From Tenodera sinensis (Eukaryota > Arthropoda > Insecta > Mantodea > Mantidae): a DNA stretch of 64,000 nt. Both the position numbers and the translations under genes were made by a program. Position 1 is the stretch's first letter. The number at the start of each line of letters is the position of its first letter. The notes below the pieces were generated by a model that did no database searches, had not been told where the DNA came from, and worked only from the letters and a program-made list of their open reading frames with translations. The stretch lies in NCBI GenBank assembly GCA_030765045.1, contig CM060961.1:96487135-96551134 (forward strand), read 5' to 3'. Below are positions 1-10,870 of this stretch, piece after piece.

Positions 1-420
1 AGAATTACAATTTTTGTGCAGTAAGAGTTTATCTGTCTCTTGCAGTTTATTAGTCATGCAAAAGTCACTCAGAATTAAGAGGACTTAGAGGCTATTCCCA
101 GAAAATTCAATTATACATTTCATTTGTCATAAATATCTTAAACATATAATAATTTAATTAAAACTGTTAATTCTGCTTTTCAGAAAAACCAAAGTTTTGA
201 AACATTTTTCATGTAAAGGTACTTTGAGATGTTGTTGTTAGCTAATGCTGAATTTCTGTCAATGAAGTCATTAATCCTCTTGGTCTCCAATATTTTTCAC
301 TGATGGGTGGGGCGCTAGAAATGACCGGGCATAAGTTACTTTGAGATGGGGGGATGTTTTTTAAATCTGTGTTGCATTCTTGCAAAAAACAAAGGTTGGT
401 TTTCCAGCTTTGAATCACCT
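1..420. repeat. Degenerate interspersed repeat, copy 1 (partial)
   Basis: This stretch aligns by eye with 31500-31800 and 42950-43250. Shared phrases include a block near CATTTCATTTGTCATAAA followed by a CATGTAAAGG block. It lacks the CA microsatellite found in the two longer copies. No coding capacity is visible. The family is diverged and I cannot name it. A LINE fragment sits inside it at 232-336. Confidence 0.55.
232..336 (-). mobile_element. 5'-truncated non-LTR retrotransposon 3' end
   Basis: On the minus strand this encodes the last ~29 residues of a LINE protein (…SAPPISEKYWRPRGLMTSL…). It matches the C-terminus of the longer LINE at 13160-16911 and ends in a short CAA-rich tail. It is flanked by a 12-bp target-site duplication, TACTTTGAGATG, at 220-231 and 337-348. 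Both flanks belong to the older repeat, so the order of insertion is clear. Confidence 0.85.
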
Positions 421-564
421 CCAGCAGTCCTTGAAAATACACTAGAAGACAACATTAGTGCAACAACCTCCAATAGAAGGACCTTTCCAGCAGTCTACAT
501 CAAGTTGATATTGGGAGCAACACACCTTCAAAACATGCCCTGTTTTACATAAATGTAAGTGATA

Positions 565-795
565 TACAGAGGTATTTTTTAGAGGTGGTACGTGACCTTG
601 CTCGGATGTGCGCGAGTGACATCGCGCAAAGCGATGGTGGGGGTAAGTTTCCACCAGCAGCCTGCTGGCTAGTGGGTTAGAAGTCGAAGAGATACCAACC
701 AGACACCCCTTTTATCTTGCAATAGACAAGTGGACTCGACCATGAACTACTGCACAACATTACGTCACACGCCACCTCTAAAAAATACATCTGTA
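565..795. mobile_element. Short MITE with ~24-bp terminal inverted repeats
   Basis: The left end reads TACAGAGGTATTTTTTAGAG. The reverse complement of the right end reads TACAGATGTATTTTTTAGAG. The ~230-bp interior is GC-richer than its flanks and encodes nothing recognisable. A TA-type target is possible. The superfamily is not determined. Confidence 0.7.
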
Positions 796-1200
796 GAGTC
801 AGTAAGCTGACTCATATATACTGTCTTTAAATATTACAAAGTTTCTCGCCTAATTCAGCAAAATTGTTCTTAGTTGTTGCATTTTTGCAGAAATTTATCC
901 TCAAATTCTTTGTATTTCTAGTGATATATGAAAGTAGTGAACTGTTAACTGCCAAAAATATTACTTTTGTACATACAAAAGACTTCCCATTACAAATGTT
1001 GACATCTGTTATTATAATCAGCGTTCTCAAGATACTACCTGATCCCAGCACTGCTTTAAGAATAGTATGAAGTAAAATGCCTTCCTATGACATAAATAGC
1101 TTGCAGGGTGAATGATTCCAGCAAGCGAGGAGTGATAGAGGGAGGGTAGGGGTAACTTAAACTACCTTACTGATAACAACAATAACCCTACAAGTTATGT
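796..1200. other. No gene recognised
   Basis: AT-rich DNA between the MITE and the hAT-like pseudogene. I see no conserved coding, RNA or repeat signal in it. Confidence 0.5.
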
Positions 1201-2228
1201 TTGCCTCACGTGACAGCTACAGTTCCCATACAAGCACAAAATGCCAAAACAAAATTTGGTTGGGATTATTTCTCTTGGAACAATCACAGAATTACCTGCA
1301 ATGTACATAAAATGGCAATAAGAAAACAGGGGACAATTTGTAGTTGCTCATTGCAATACATGAAAGCACAAGAATCATTTAAATATGTACTCCAAGAATA
1401 AACAGCAAGAATCAGCAGCTTCATCTAATACATTACCAAGCAAGCAGTCAGAGTTCTTTTTAGATTTATGTTTTATGGTGGTTGCTGCTAACACTGCTTT
1501 CAAAAAGTTAACAATTATAATTGGAGGATATTTATGGAGAAATGTACACACCATGGGCTTCCATCCAAATCTACTCTCCGGTGTTCTTACTTGTCAATAT
1601 GCTATGAGAGAGTATTGAATAATGTGAGAAAACAGGAAGCAAATAGCAAAATTTGGGTGTCTGTTGACGAAACAATGGATGTTGTGGGCAGATAAATGTG
1701 GCCAACATTGTTGTTGGTATTTTTATTCTCAATGGTCCAAGCATGAAGTTTTTAATGCACAGTGGAATGTTATGAAAAGTAAATCATCAAGCAAGCATTG
1801 GCATTTTTAACAACACAATGTCACTATAGTAGCCTTCTAGTATCCAGCAGGATGTGTTATGACTGATACAGCTGCATATATGGTTAAAGCAACCAAGGCA
1901 TTTAAAAATACATATACAAAAATGATTTACTTGACATGCCTGGCACATGGATGCCACAGGGTAGTAGAGACACACACCTTTTAATGATGTCAACAGATTG
2001 ATGGCAAATATGAGAAAAGTATTTCCGAAAGCCCCTGCACGGATAGAAAAATTCAAACAATTGGCACCTGGGATTCCTCTGCAACTGCAACTTGTAACAA
2101 GGTGGTGTGTATGTTTAAATGCAGCAACTTACTATGCAACATATTGCACTAAATTATTAGCACATTTGACTCCAACAATTCTGCATCAATCAAGGACATA
2201 CAGGCCCTAGTTCAGACAACTTATTTGA

Positions 2229-2536
2229 GTGAGTGAGTGGAGTGAGTGAGTGAGTGAGTGAGTAAGTAAGTGATTGAGTGGAGTGAGTGGAGTGAGTGAG
2301 CGAGTGATTGAGTGGAGTGAGTGGTGTGAGTGGAGTGAGTGATTGAGTGGAGTGAGTGAGCGAGTGATTGAGTGGAGTGAGTGGTGTGAGTGGAGTGAGT
2401 GATTGAGTGGAGTGAGTGATTGAGTGGAGTGAGTGATTGAGTGGAGTGATTGGTATGAGTGGAGTGAGTGGAATGAGTGGAGTGAGTGATTGAGTGGAGT
2501 AAGTGGAGTGAGTGAGTAAGTGAGTGAGTGAGTGTT
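2229..2536. repeat. GTGAGT-type minisatellite (expanded 3' tail)
   Basis: About 300 bp of GAGTGAGTG and GAGTGATTGAGTG variants in irregular higher-order arrangement. It sits exactly at the 3' edge of the retroposed element, so it is probably its amplified tail rather than an independent satellite. Confidence 0.85.
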
Positions 2537-2928
2537 TAAGGGTCATCAACAACTAGGTCATTAGTGCCCGAAGTCCAAAAATAACACAAGCAAACAATAA
2601 AACCTCACCCCTAAAAAGTTAAAAAGTGAAAGTTAAAATAACTTAAAAAGGTGTTAAAAGAACTAAAAATGAGAGCTAAAACAGTTCAAAGTTAAAAACT
2701 GGTAAAAGCATAAACTTACTAAAAAACGTAAGCTGATAAAACTTTTAAAAGTTAAAACATGAAATAAAAACAGAAGGAAAATATCCTAAAACTCTATATC
2801 TGCCAAGATAAAAGACACCTTACACTTGCTTACCAAAATCAATATTGGCAACAAACCGCAGTACTGTATTTACAGTTACTGGGTCATGACCCAGGCCAAG
2901 GAACTGGCACTCATGAGCATATCGCAAT
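2229..2928 (-). mobile_element. Retroposed element in the hAT pseudogene, with expanded tail
   Basis: A ~700-bp insertion flanked by 16-bp direct repeats with one mismatch (CAGACAACTTATTTGA at 2213-2228, CAGACAAATTATTTGA at 2929-2944). The flanks join the pseudogene frame. Read on the minus strand, it ends with a GTTGATGACCC-type segment followed by a long CACTCACT-type tail, as in some arthropod LINE/SINE 3' ends. No protein was recognised. It may be a SINE or a 5'-truncated LINE. Confidence 0.65.
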
Positions 2929-3070
2929 CAGACAAATTATTTGAGAATCTGAAGTTCATTCAACAGAATTTTGAACACTTGCCACATTCTCTTAGAAAAA
3001 GTAGGTCTGGAGATGTCTGAAGCTCTCAGATTAATTGATAACTTAATGAAAATGATTAATTAAATCCCAG

Positions 3071-3620
3071 ATATATCTGTCACTGAACATGGGAAGAACA
3101 AAACGAATTTAGTTTCAAATAAAAATAGTGAATATTCTAATTTAAGTGTGATAAGGGACACATTACACTGTATAAGTACAGCACACTCTAGTAGTGAATC
3201 TCAACTGCAGTACATGGACATAAAGAATTTTTATTTCCTACCTACTTCCTGCTGCAATGCAGAGGCATTTCACTCAATACAAGCTTTGTTTAACTGACTA
3301 TCACTACAGGGATTTTAAATTTGAATATGTACATAGCGCTGCATTGCAACACCAATAGCACAATTTTATAATTCAGCAAGAATGGGTTGCAGGAAATTGT
3401 TTCTTAGTATCTTTCTATGTCCCTTTTTGTGTTGTGTAAATTCAATTTGAAATACAGAATGAAAGAATGAAAGATAAATATTATGTTATATAAAACTGTT
3501 AACTGTTATTTTAATATTATGTTATGTACATGTGCACACAAAATCCATATACCACTATATTAAATTCAAACTGACGTGAAATAAAAGTAAGAATTTCTGA
3601 TATTTATGTAATTAAATGTT
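3071..3620. other. No gene recognised
   Basis: AT-rich DNA between the hAT remnant and the mariner-like transposase remnant. The first part may be 3' sequence of the hAT element. No terminal inverted repeat could be placed with confidence. Confidence 0.4.
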
Positions 3621-3639
3621 TCTCCATACATCTTAGGAC

Positions 3640-4194
3640 TCCAAAACATCAGCATGTGTCCCCCCATTGTATCTGCACAGCCGAGTTCATCTTACTCAAC
3701 ATCATTGGGGTCACTGTCTGGAAAGCTACTTGCACCGCATTTTGCAGTTCACCAGTTGTAACGTACTGCTGCTTCCACACCTTCTCTTTGATGTAATCCC
3801 ATAGTGCATTATCTGGAGTTGTTAGATCAGGGTTCCTTGGAGGCCATGTGAGATTGTCTGATCCTCTACCGATCCAATGATTTCCAAAGACTGCGTTCAG
3901 ATGTCAAACAGCTACTGCAAAGTGAGCTGGTATCCCATCATATTGAAACCAAGCACTGTTTAAGATTCCCGCATTTTGCAGCTGTGGGAGGAGCCAGTTA
4001 TCAGTCATCTGGAGATAAGTGTTGTGATTAACAGGACCATCAAAAGGATATGGGCCAAACAGATGGGTTTGTGTCATTCCAGCCCAGACCATGTCATGTG
4101 GTGGGTTGCCTTTGATTTGTTCAAAAAAATTTGGATTTTCTTTTCCCCAGAAATAAACATTGTGGTTACGGGAACTGCGATAAATTGCACATTC
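3640..4194 (-). pseudogene. Mariner-like (DDE_3) transposase, C-terminal part
   Basis: Minus-strand translation gives CAIYRSSRNHNVYFWGKENP, then an HDMVWAGMT segment, then LNSAWFQYDGIPAHFAVAV, then a WPPRNPDLTTPDNALW-like segment in shifted frames. This is the catalytic half of an insect IS630/Tc1/mariner-type transposase. The usual Q-D-G-A-P-A-H site reads YDGIPAH. Stops and frameshifts make it dead. Its N-terminal half lies at 10386-10870, on the other side of LTR element A, which split the gene. Confidence 0.85.
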
Positions 4195-4975
4195 TGAAGC
4201 TAATTGTCGTTATTCGCTTCTCGTTGTGTCGCCATTTGATGCGTAAATGTCGTTGGTCTCGTTGTCGCCCGTTGATTTTGTTCGTTCCCGCTAGCTCAGA
4301 TTGAGATCTCTTTATTTATCTCGGGTACGCGCAGGTGTTATAGAATAGACTACCCAAGAAAACCTTTATATATTGTTTATTGCCTCTTAGATACTTTCGG
4401 GAGCTATGCCAATTTTTTATATGTAGAGGAATCGCACTCACGTCCGCACAGCACAACGTGCGATGCTGGTCTGGGGCGAGTGGTGACGCTTTCTCACGTA
4501 CCCACGCTAAGAAAAAACGTTCTCTCCAATTTTAAACGTCATGACGTCATCCAAGAAAGCCTCGTATCCAAAATGCTATTTCCTTTTCCCGCAATTTAGA
4601 AATGTCCCTTTCTATTATAACATGTTTTTTTATGAATTTCGAATATATAATTACCTTTTTAGGATTAAACGATGTTTACTTTATATTTTATTAAATATAT
4701 CGCGCGACTTTTAAGGTTAGCAGACCTGACTTTCAAACGTGTATTTAAACTATGTAGTATGACGTCATGACTCGTTAATTTCAAACCAATAATGCGTTTA
4801 TCCTACAAATTTAACGACTATTATTTACTCATATCTTGCTCACCTTACAACACTTCCTACTCTATCATCTATTTATGTTATTACTTAACACTTATCGCAA
4901 ATCTCACATCCGGCAATTAAATTAAAACGTGTCTTTATCAAGCCCATTCGATTGGAAATCTAAATTTCGGTATCA
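4195..4975 (-). repeat. 3' LTR of copy A
   Basis: A 781-bp terminal repeat matching 9607-10385 and both LTRs of copy B (inverted relative to B). It contains two TGACGTCA palindromes at 4542-4549 and 4760-4767. It differs from its partner LTR by scattered substitutions, most obviously in the first 40 bases. Confidence 0.92.
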
Positions 4976-5749
4976 TATGCCCCCATTTATGTTATTTTAT
5001 TATTTCATAATAAAATAATGTAAATGTCTTGCCCGAAAGAAAAATTAAAAATTACTCCTGTATTTTGAATAATCGGCAACACTCCCATTATATACAATTT
5101 TCAATTACACTGTTTTGAAATTGGTTATTAACATATTTTCTCATTAATCTTTTTAGCATGACAAACAATTGTACACTTGACTAAACATTAATCCTTAAAT
5201 ACTAATTACAATATGTTATGGTTTCTTCTGTGAAGCTTTTATATAAAGGTTAAATTTCAAGAGTCTTTCTTTATACTTCCTTCTTTTAGTTCATGTTTGC
5301 TCACTTCGCTCTCACTATCACTTGCACTGTGAATTCTCACTTTTGTTATTGTAACACATATCTTTACTAGATCCTTTAAGCACTAAAATGTACATATATT
5401 TATATAAATCCATCACACTCTTCAGACAAGTTCTTTCTTTGTCTTGCTGTGATAACTATCTATACATCTAAATATTTTAACAAATGTTTACAAATTAAAT
5501 ATTCTGTTTTCTCTCTATGCGGAGATGAACATTTTAACAATCTTTCTGAAGCTGTTATTGTGAGCTCTATACAATACATTTTTAAGCTCTTTGTAGTATA
5601 TAGCAATTCACATTCTGCATTTTTCATGAATATGTAACTACCTGACCAATATATAGTTTTCAAGTAAGCTAACATTTAAATTTTATCTCAAAGCTGATTG
5701 GGCGCCAATATACAAATGACACTTCGAATTTTTTTTTTTATACATGAAA
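4976..5749 (-). other. Copy A 3' region between pol remnant and LTR
   Basis: Non-coding or weakly coding tail of the element, colinear with 27812-28574 of copy B. It includes a 71-codon open frame (minus, 5460-5675) also open in B. Next to the LTR, the minus strand reads AAATGGGGGCAT, a plausible polypurine tract. No env-like gene was recognised. Confidence 0.6.
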
Positions 5750-7408
5750 TCAAGGTTCCAAGGTACCACACGGTTTCTTGTATGGTCGAAGGAGTTGTTT
5801 ATGCCATCTTCCCAGACATTTTTCATTTTTAACATCTTTTAATTCATAGGTATGATAACCAAATTTGGATATAATTTCTGCAGGACCTTTATATAACAAT
5901 TCCATCCTTTTGTTCCTACCTCGCAAGGCACTTGATAACTTATGGTCTTTAACTAGTACCCAATCGCCTATCTTAGGTTCCCATTTATGTTTTCTACTCT
6001 TTTTCTTTAATTTTCGCTTCTCTGCCTTTTTCTTGATTCGTTCAAAAGCAATTTTCGCTCTTTCTTCCTCACTTAACTGAATGTCATTAATTTTCAGTGT
6101 TTTTGGTACCCCGATCAATATTGGTTCTGGTTCAATTCCTAACATTAATTTTATTGGTGCAAACCCAGTAGTTACATTAATGGTGTGATTGATAATCTTT
6201 TCTATCAATGGACAATATTTCACCCAATCCTTGTGATTATGATGTGTAAGTACACGTAAATAAATTCCTATATCTCGGAGGACACGTTCTGTTGGATTCC
6301 CTGATGGAAAGTATGAGGAACAATGATTTAGTTTTCTCGAGTCTAATGTCACCCTAATCATTCCATTGGCCTTATTTACAATACATAGGGGATTCACAAA
6401 TTCTGAATTCGAAATCTCAATAACCTCATCTTCTAACATTGACTTTATAACTGCATCTACCTCTTCTCTTATTGTACTAGGGATAGCTCTCGCTTTATGT
6501 GTAAAAGGTTTGATAGGTATCATCTCAAACGAATGAGTATAAATATTACATTTACCAGGTTTCTCAGAGAATACTTCTTTATTTCGGATTAATATTTCAA
6601 ACAGTTTATCCCTCTGTTGTTCATTTAGTTGATCAGCCTGAGTTACCTTTTCCCTCAACAATTCTTCTAAGTCTTCACTACTCTCCCTATCATAGTACCT
6701 AGTTGCGTCAGAAAACCTCAAATTGTCTATGAAATCATTTTTATCCCATTCTACATTTTCTTTATTATCGACACTGTACTCTTTGACATTTACTTCAGTT
6801 AATTCCATAGCTCCTACTTTAACATATTCTACAAAGAATGTATCCCCTTAGATTTCTTCTTCCTCTTTTTCTCTTACAATAGTTTCTGAACTACTATCTT
6901 CCACAAAAGGCACTATAATGGTCTCATCTTCAACTTTCATTTCTACAATCATGTTTTTAAAATTCACCACAGCTTCCCAGGCATAAAGACAATCACAACC
7001 TATTATAATATCTGTCACAAGTCTTCCTACAATCAGAAATAAAATTCCTAGTATTCTCCCATTTATTTCAATATTTATCATTGCTTGAAATCTTACTCTC
7101 TCTTTTCGTTTTCCCACAGCTAGCGAGCAATATATCCCATTAACTGGTAAAGACATTACTTTAAAACCACTACTTTGTAAATTATCATAAAAATTTTGTG
7201 AGCATACTGTGCTATTTGATCCCGTATCTATAATTGCATTGTATTGTTTTCCATTTACTCCAATTTTGATTTTAGGTGGATCTCCTACTTTTTCGTTTTC
7301 GTCGATTCTATTTTTCCATTCTCTTTTCTTTTGTATCATCATTTGCCTTCCAGGACTATTTATTTCCGAGTACTTATCACAATCATTACTAGGATACCCA
7401 GTTCTCAT
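5750..7408 (-). pseudogene. Protease plus truncated RT/integrase frame of copy A
   Basis: The frame starts at an ATG overlapping the gag stop (ATGA, a -1 relationship). It encodes a retropepsin-like domain (AIIDTGSNSTVC). A TAA at 6848-6850 interrupts it where copy B has a sense codon. It then continues with an RT N-terminal segment (KPFTHKARAIPSTIREEV…GMIRVTLDSRKLN). That runs directly into the integrase C-terminal part (SSYFPSGNPTERVLRDIG…) and the GPAEIISKFGYHTYELK tail. RT motifs with the catalytic aspartates, RNase H and the integrase zinc and DD sites are absent. It cannot supply reverse transcription or integration. Confidence 0.9.
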
Positions 7409-9336
7409 TGAAGGCGCGTTTGACCGGGTCTGGCGTTTCCCTGATTTTTAGGTATTGCTCCTATACTATTTCCCGAATTGTTACTTCTGTTTTCCTGCAT
7501 TAAATCGGGGTTACTTCCTACCATGTTTTTGACCGTATTAATGGCCTCAACCATTTCCGCATTTTCGGGGGAATTTCGTCCATTAGAATACCTTTCTCCC
7601 TGTCTTGGTGACCTCGGTCTAAACTCATTATCTCCGTTTGTCCAATACCCATCATTTGAATTTCTACTATGTCCAAAATAACGTCCCCGTCTACCTCGAT
7701 CAAATCTATTTGTATTCATATAATTCACCCTTATATTTCTTCCCCTTAGATTACCATTTCTATTTTGGTGATGCCCTTCCTGGTTATATCTACCTTGATT
7801 TTCCCACCGGAATGATTCCATCCTTGGTACTGGTCCTTTATATCTTTCCCTAATCTCACTTCTATTCTGATAATACTGTGCCCCTTGCCCGAAAGAATTT
7901 ACAGTTTCTTTTCCTTCATATTTATTTCCAAATGCGTGTTTTGGCTTATTGACTTCTAAGGCTGATAATAATTCGATCATAGCTGCAATGCTATCGGGTC
8001 GGGCTATGATTAGGTAGTGTTGAAGCGTTTCCGGAAAATGTGGAGTAACTATATTTATTAGATATTTTTCATCTAAGGGAGGATCCAACATCTTCGATTT
8101 TCTCGCTATTCTCATAAAATAGTTGACCATCGATTCCTCCGATCTAGGATTAAACTTTCCATTGCTTAATTCAACTCTAATATTAGCCTGCCTACTAGCT
8201 CCCCAATATCTGGTTAAAAAGATGTTCCTAAAGGTCCTGTAATCATTATTGTTACCCATAGAAAGGCCTAGCCAATTGGCAGCATTACCCTTTAGGCATT
8301 TTCCTACTATCACCATCTTGTACTCCTCTGGTATACGTTTCACCGTGAAGTACTCTTGTAACCCTTCTAAAAAGGCTTTAGGATCATCTGAATCTTCATT
8401 TCCAAAAACTGGAGGTGTCATTTCATTTAAGACATGGTTAGGCCAATGTAAATTTGAATTGTCACCTGTCTCTGAACTATTTCTGAAATCAGAATGGGAA
8501 TTACTGTTACCCCTATTTTGCATTGAAATGTCAGCTGATACACCTGGTATTGCCTCGTTTCTTGCAGCTTCATTATTAAGATTGTTGTGATTACATGCAT
8601 TTTCATTTAATTTCAAATTTTCTAAGGCCTCTTTTACCTGAGTAATTTCTTTTACTACCCCTTTTATTTGGTCTGTAACATCATCCAAATTTCTAGCCTG
8701 CCTTTCACTTTCTACATCAGATCTTTCCATTCTAACTTTACACCCCTGTAGCTCTTCTCTAATTTCTTCCCTGTCTTTATCTAACCTTTGTACTACCTCT
8801 TCCCTTTGTTTGTCTAATTTATATGTTACTTTTTCCCTTTCTTTATCTAATTTTTCACTCACTTGTTGACCTAATTTCTTTTCAGAATTCTTTACTTCTT
8901 GCCTTATTGTCTCTAATTCTCCCTTAACCTGTTCTCTATTTTCTTTGACTTCACTACTAACTTTATTAATTTCCTCCCTAACTTCTTCCCTAAAGGTTTC
9001 TAAAGCTCTCTTCTGATTTTCCAATTGCATTCCCAATTCCTGTTGTCCCTTCTCTAATTTCTGTCCTAACTCAGTTCTTAATTCTTTACTAGTTTCATCT
9101 ATCTTTTCCATTATCTTTTGAAACATATTCTCTATTCCTGACATAATCGCTGGCCTTTCTGAATTACTACTAAACATTTCTGAGCTACCTCTAGGTGTTT
9201 CTCTAACGTTCTGATCTTCTACTTCTTGGCATATTCTGCTACCGATTACCTTTTGATTATATTCTTCCATCCTAACTACACTTTTCTCAATTTCCGGACT
9301 CTCAAAACCTAGAAAATCGCTATCACTGTCTTCCAT
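7405..9336 (-). CDS. gag: Gag polyprotein of copy A
   Basis: An intact 643-residue frame from an ATG (MEDSDSDFLGF…) that aligns with the start in copy B. An upstream in-frame extension exists but lacks an ATG shared by both copies. Residues ~80-250 are a long charged coiled coil (repeated EELREEVQRLDK-like heptads). A Ty3/Gypsy capsid-like segment follows (PPVFGNEDSDDPKAFLEGLQ…ANWLGLSMGN…YFMRIARKSKML). The basic Asn/Arg-rich C-terminus (RGRNIRVNYMNTNRFDRGRR) has no obvious CCHC knuckle. The role is assembly of cytoplasmic virus-like particles around element RNA. The gene is open while the pol behind it is deleted. Confidence 0.9.
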   Translation of the reverse strand: MEDSDSDFLGFESPEIEKSVVRMEEYNQKVIGSRICQEVEDQNVRETPRGSSEMFSSNSERPAIMSGIENMFQKIMEKIDETSKELRTELGQKLEKGQQELGMQLENQKRALETFREEVREEINKVSSEVKENREQVKGELETIRQEVKNSEKKLGQQVSEKLDKEREKVTYKLDKQREEVVQRLDKDREEIREELQGCKVRMERSDVESERQARNLDDVTDQIKGVVKEITQVKEALENLKLNENACNHNNLNNEAARNEAIPGVSADISMQNRGNSNSHSDFRNSSETGDNSNLHWPNHVLNEMTPPVFGNEDSDDPKAFLEGLQEYFTVKRIPEEYKMVIVGKCLKGNAANWLGLSMGNNNDYRTFRNIFLTRYWGASRQANIRVELSNGKFNPRSEESMVNYFMRIARKSKMLDPPLDEKYLINIVTPHFPETLQHYLIIARPDSIAAMIELLSALEVNKPKHAFGNKYEGKETVNSFGQGAQYYQNRSEIRERYKGPVPRMESFRWENQGRYNQEGHHQNRNGNLRGRNIRVNYMNTNRFDRGRRGRYFGHSRNSNDGYWTNGDNEFRPRSPRQGERYSNGRNSPENAEMVEAINTVKNMVGSNPDLMQENRSNNSGNSIGAIPKNQGNARPGQTRLQ

Positions 9337-9446
9337 TTCTAAACTATTTACACGTGTTTTTCTACTCACCAATATTTAACTTTTTTTTTTTTTAACTGTA
9401 CTTAAACTTGTTCACTACACGTTTCACAGATGTTGACACGCTGTGC

Positions 9447-9600
9447 ACCTTCTTGCTTGCTGGTTCTATGCTGGCTTGGTCGTCTTGGGGTTGGTTTATT
9501 CTCTCGACGCCACACGTTGGGTCACCTTCTTGTTTGCTGGTTCTATGCTGGCTTGGTCGTCTTGGGGTTGGTCTATTCACTCGACGCCACACGTTGGGTC
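9447..9600 (-). repeat. 77-bp tandem duplication in the copy A leader
   Basis: Two near-identical 77-bp units (9447-9523 and 9524-9600) lie between gag and the 5' LTR. Copy B has a single unit. Each ends with the CACACGTTGGGTC sequence of the candidate primer-binding site, so that site is partly duplicated. Confidence 0.85.
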
Positions 9601-9606
9601 GCCATT

Positions 9607-10385
9607 TGTGGCGGAAATGTCGTTGTTCGGTTCCGTTGTGTCGCCATTTGATGCGTAAATGTCGTTGGTCTCGTTGTCGCCCGTTGATTTTGTTCGTTCC
9701 CGCTAGTTCAGATTGAGATCTCTTTATTTATCTCGGGTACGCGCAGGTGTTATAGAATAGACTACCCAAGAAAACCTTTATATATTGTTTATTGCCTCTT
9801 AGATACTTTCGGGAGCTATGCCGATTCTATATGTAGAGGAATCGCACTCACGTCCGCACAGCACAACGGGCGATGCTCGTCTGGGGCGAGTGGTGACGCT
9901 TTCTCACGTACCCACTCTAAGAAAAAACGTTCTCTCCAATTTTAAACGTCATGACGTCATCCAAGAAAGCCTCGTATCCAAAATGCTATTTCCTTTTCCC
10001 GCAATTTAGAAATGTCCCTTTCTATTATAACATGTTCTTTTATGAATTTCGAATATATAATTACCTTTTTAGGATTAAACGATGTTTACTTTATATTTTA
10101 TTAAATATATCGCGCGACTTTTAAGGTTAGCAGACCTGACTTTCAAACGTGTATTTAAACTATGTAGTATGACGTCATGACTCGTTAATTTCAAACCAAT
10201 AATGCGTTTATCCTACAAATTTAACGACTATTATTTACTCATATCTTGCTCGCCTTACAACACTTCCTGCTCTATCATCTATTTATGTTATTACTTAACA
10301 CTTATCGCAAATCTCACATCCGGCAATTAAATTAAAACGTGTCTTTATCAAGCCCATTCGATTGGAAATCTAAATTTCGGTATCA
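9607..10385 (-). repeat. 5' LTR of copy A
   Basis: A 779-bp LTR. On the minus strand it begins TGATACCGAAATTTAG. It is followed inward (position 9606 and lower) by AATGGCGACCCAACGTGTGG, the candidate primer-binding site. Confidence 0.9.
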
Positions 10386-10870
10386 ATTCGTCTGTGAACA
10401 TGACTTTCGCCTTCTCAGATATTCTTCGGAATTGTTGTAGTATCTGACCACAAGCATTAACACATGTCTCCAAATCAGCATCTGATAATTCATTCACATT
10501 CAATGCACCCCAACACTTCATTTTCAGATCCACTTTAATGTGTTTCCTCATGGTTGATTCCGGTGCCCCTAACTCTGAAGCACGTTTCCCTAAGGATTTA
10601 ACTGGAGATTGTTGGATAGATTTTTTCATGTCAGCACAAAGCCCAAGTCTGGTGGATGGTCTTCCACTTCTCGTCGCATTGCAAACACTGCCCATTGAAA
10701 ATATTTTCCGTTCCCACGCTAACAACGTCTTCCTTGTCGGTGCTGCTTTCAGAAACTGTGCAACAAAATCGTCCATGACATTTTTCATTGATTTGCCATT
10801 AATTTGACACTCATGAACCCACACAGAGAACTTATGTAATCAATTGTGTAATCACTTGTATCAGCCATCC
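10386..10870 (-). pseudogene. Mariner-like transposase, N-terminal part
   Basis: Minus strand: an HTH-type N-terminus with motifs GSVCNATRSGRPSTR, SIQQSPVKSLGKRASELG and STMRKHIKVDLKMK, ending SEKAKVMFTDE at the LTR boundary. The family continues with E-C-A-I-Y, which is found at 4180-4194 across the LTR element. The two halves are therefore one disrupted gene. The extreme N-terminus is degenerate. No intact start was chosen. Confidence 0.85.

Larger units (their letters stand above)
1201..3070 (+). pseudogene. hAT transposase-derived (CGGBP1-like) pseudogene
   Basis: Translated piecewise, this resembles the insect hAT/CGGBP1-like transposase family. The order is an N-terminal PHVTATV…KFGWDYF segment, then KIWVSVDETMDVVGR, then a CLAHG-H-RVVE segment, then RKVFPKAPARIEKFKQLAPG, then a C-terminal LFENLKFIQQNFEHLP segment leading to SEALRLIDNLMKMI. 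Many stops and frameshifts interrupt it. The C-terminal part is separated from the rest by a retroposed insertion at 2229-2928. No function is expected. The family assignment is from memory of the motif series. Confidence 0.75.
4195..10385 (-). mobile_element. LTR retrotransposon copy A (Gypsy-type, internally deleted)
   Basis: A 6.2-kb element bounded by TG…CA LTRs of about 780 bp and a 4-bp target duplication ATTC (4191-4194 and 10386-10389). Read on the minus strand, the order is 5' LTR, leader, gag, protease, RT stub joined to the integrase C-terminus, 3' untranslated region, 3' LTR. The RT catalytic core, RNase H and most of integrase are missing. The 4-bp duplication and the gene order fit Gypsy (established for the group). 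It sits inside a mariner-like transposase gene. It is a sister of copy B at 23173-29336. Confidence 0.93.

Noticed and set aside
2222..2536. Telomeric or subtelomeric satellite
   Set aside because: The unit is not the insect TTAGG repeat, and the array is confined to the edge of a retroposed element with target duplications.
5460..5675. Conserved 71-codon frame in the 3' region of A (and 27876-28091 in B) as a possible env or accessory gene
   Set aside because: Three of the four base differences seen between copies change amino acids, it has no signal peptide or membrane segment, and both copies are young. Conservation is explained by recency.
9408..9716. Overlapping plus-strand open frames in the copy A leader
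   Set aside because: They arise from the 77-bp duplication in the untranslated leader and run opposite to the element.
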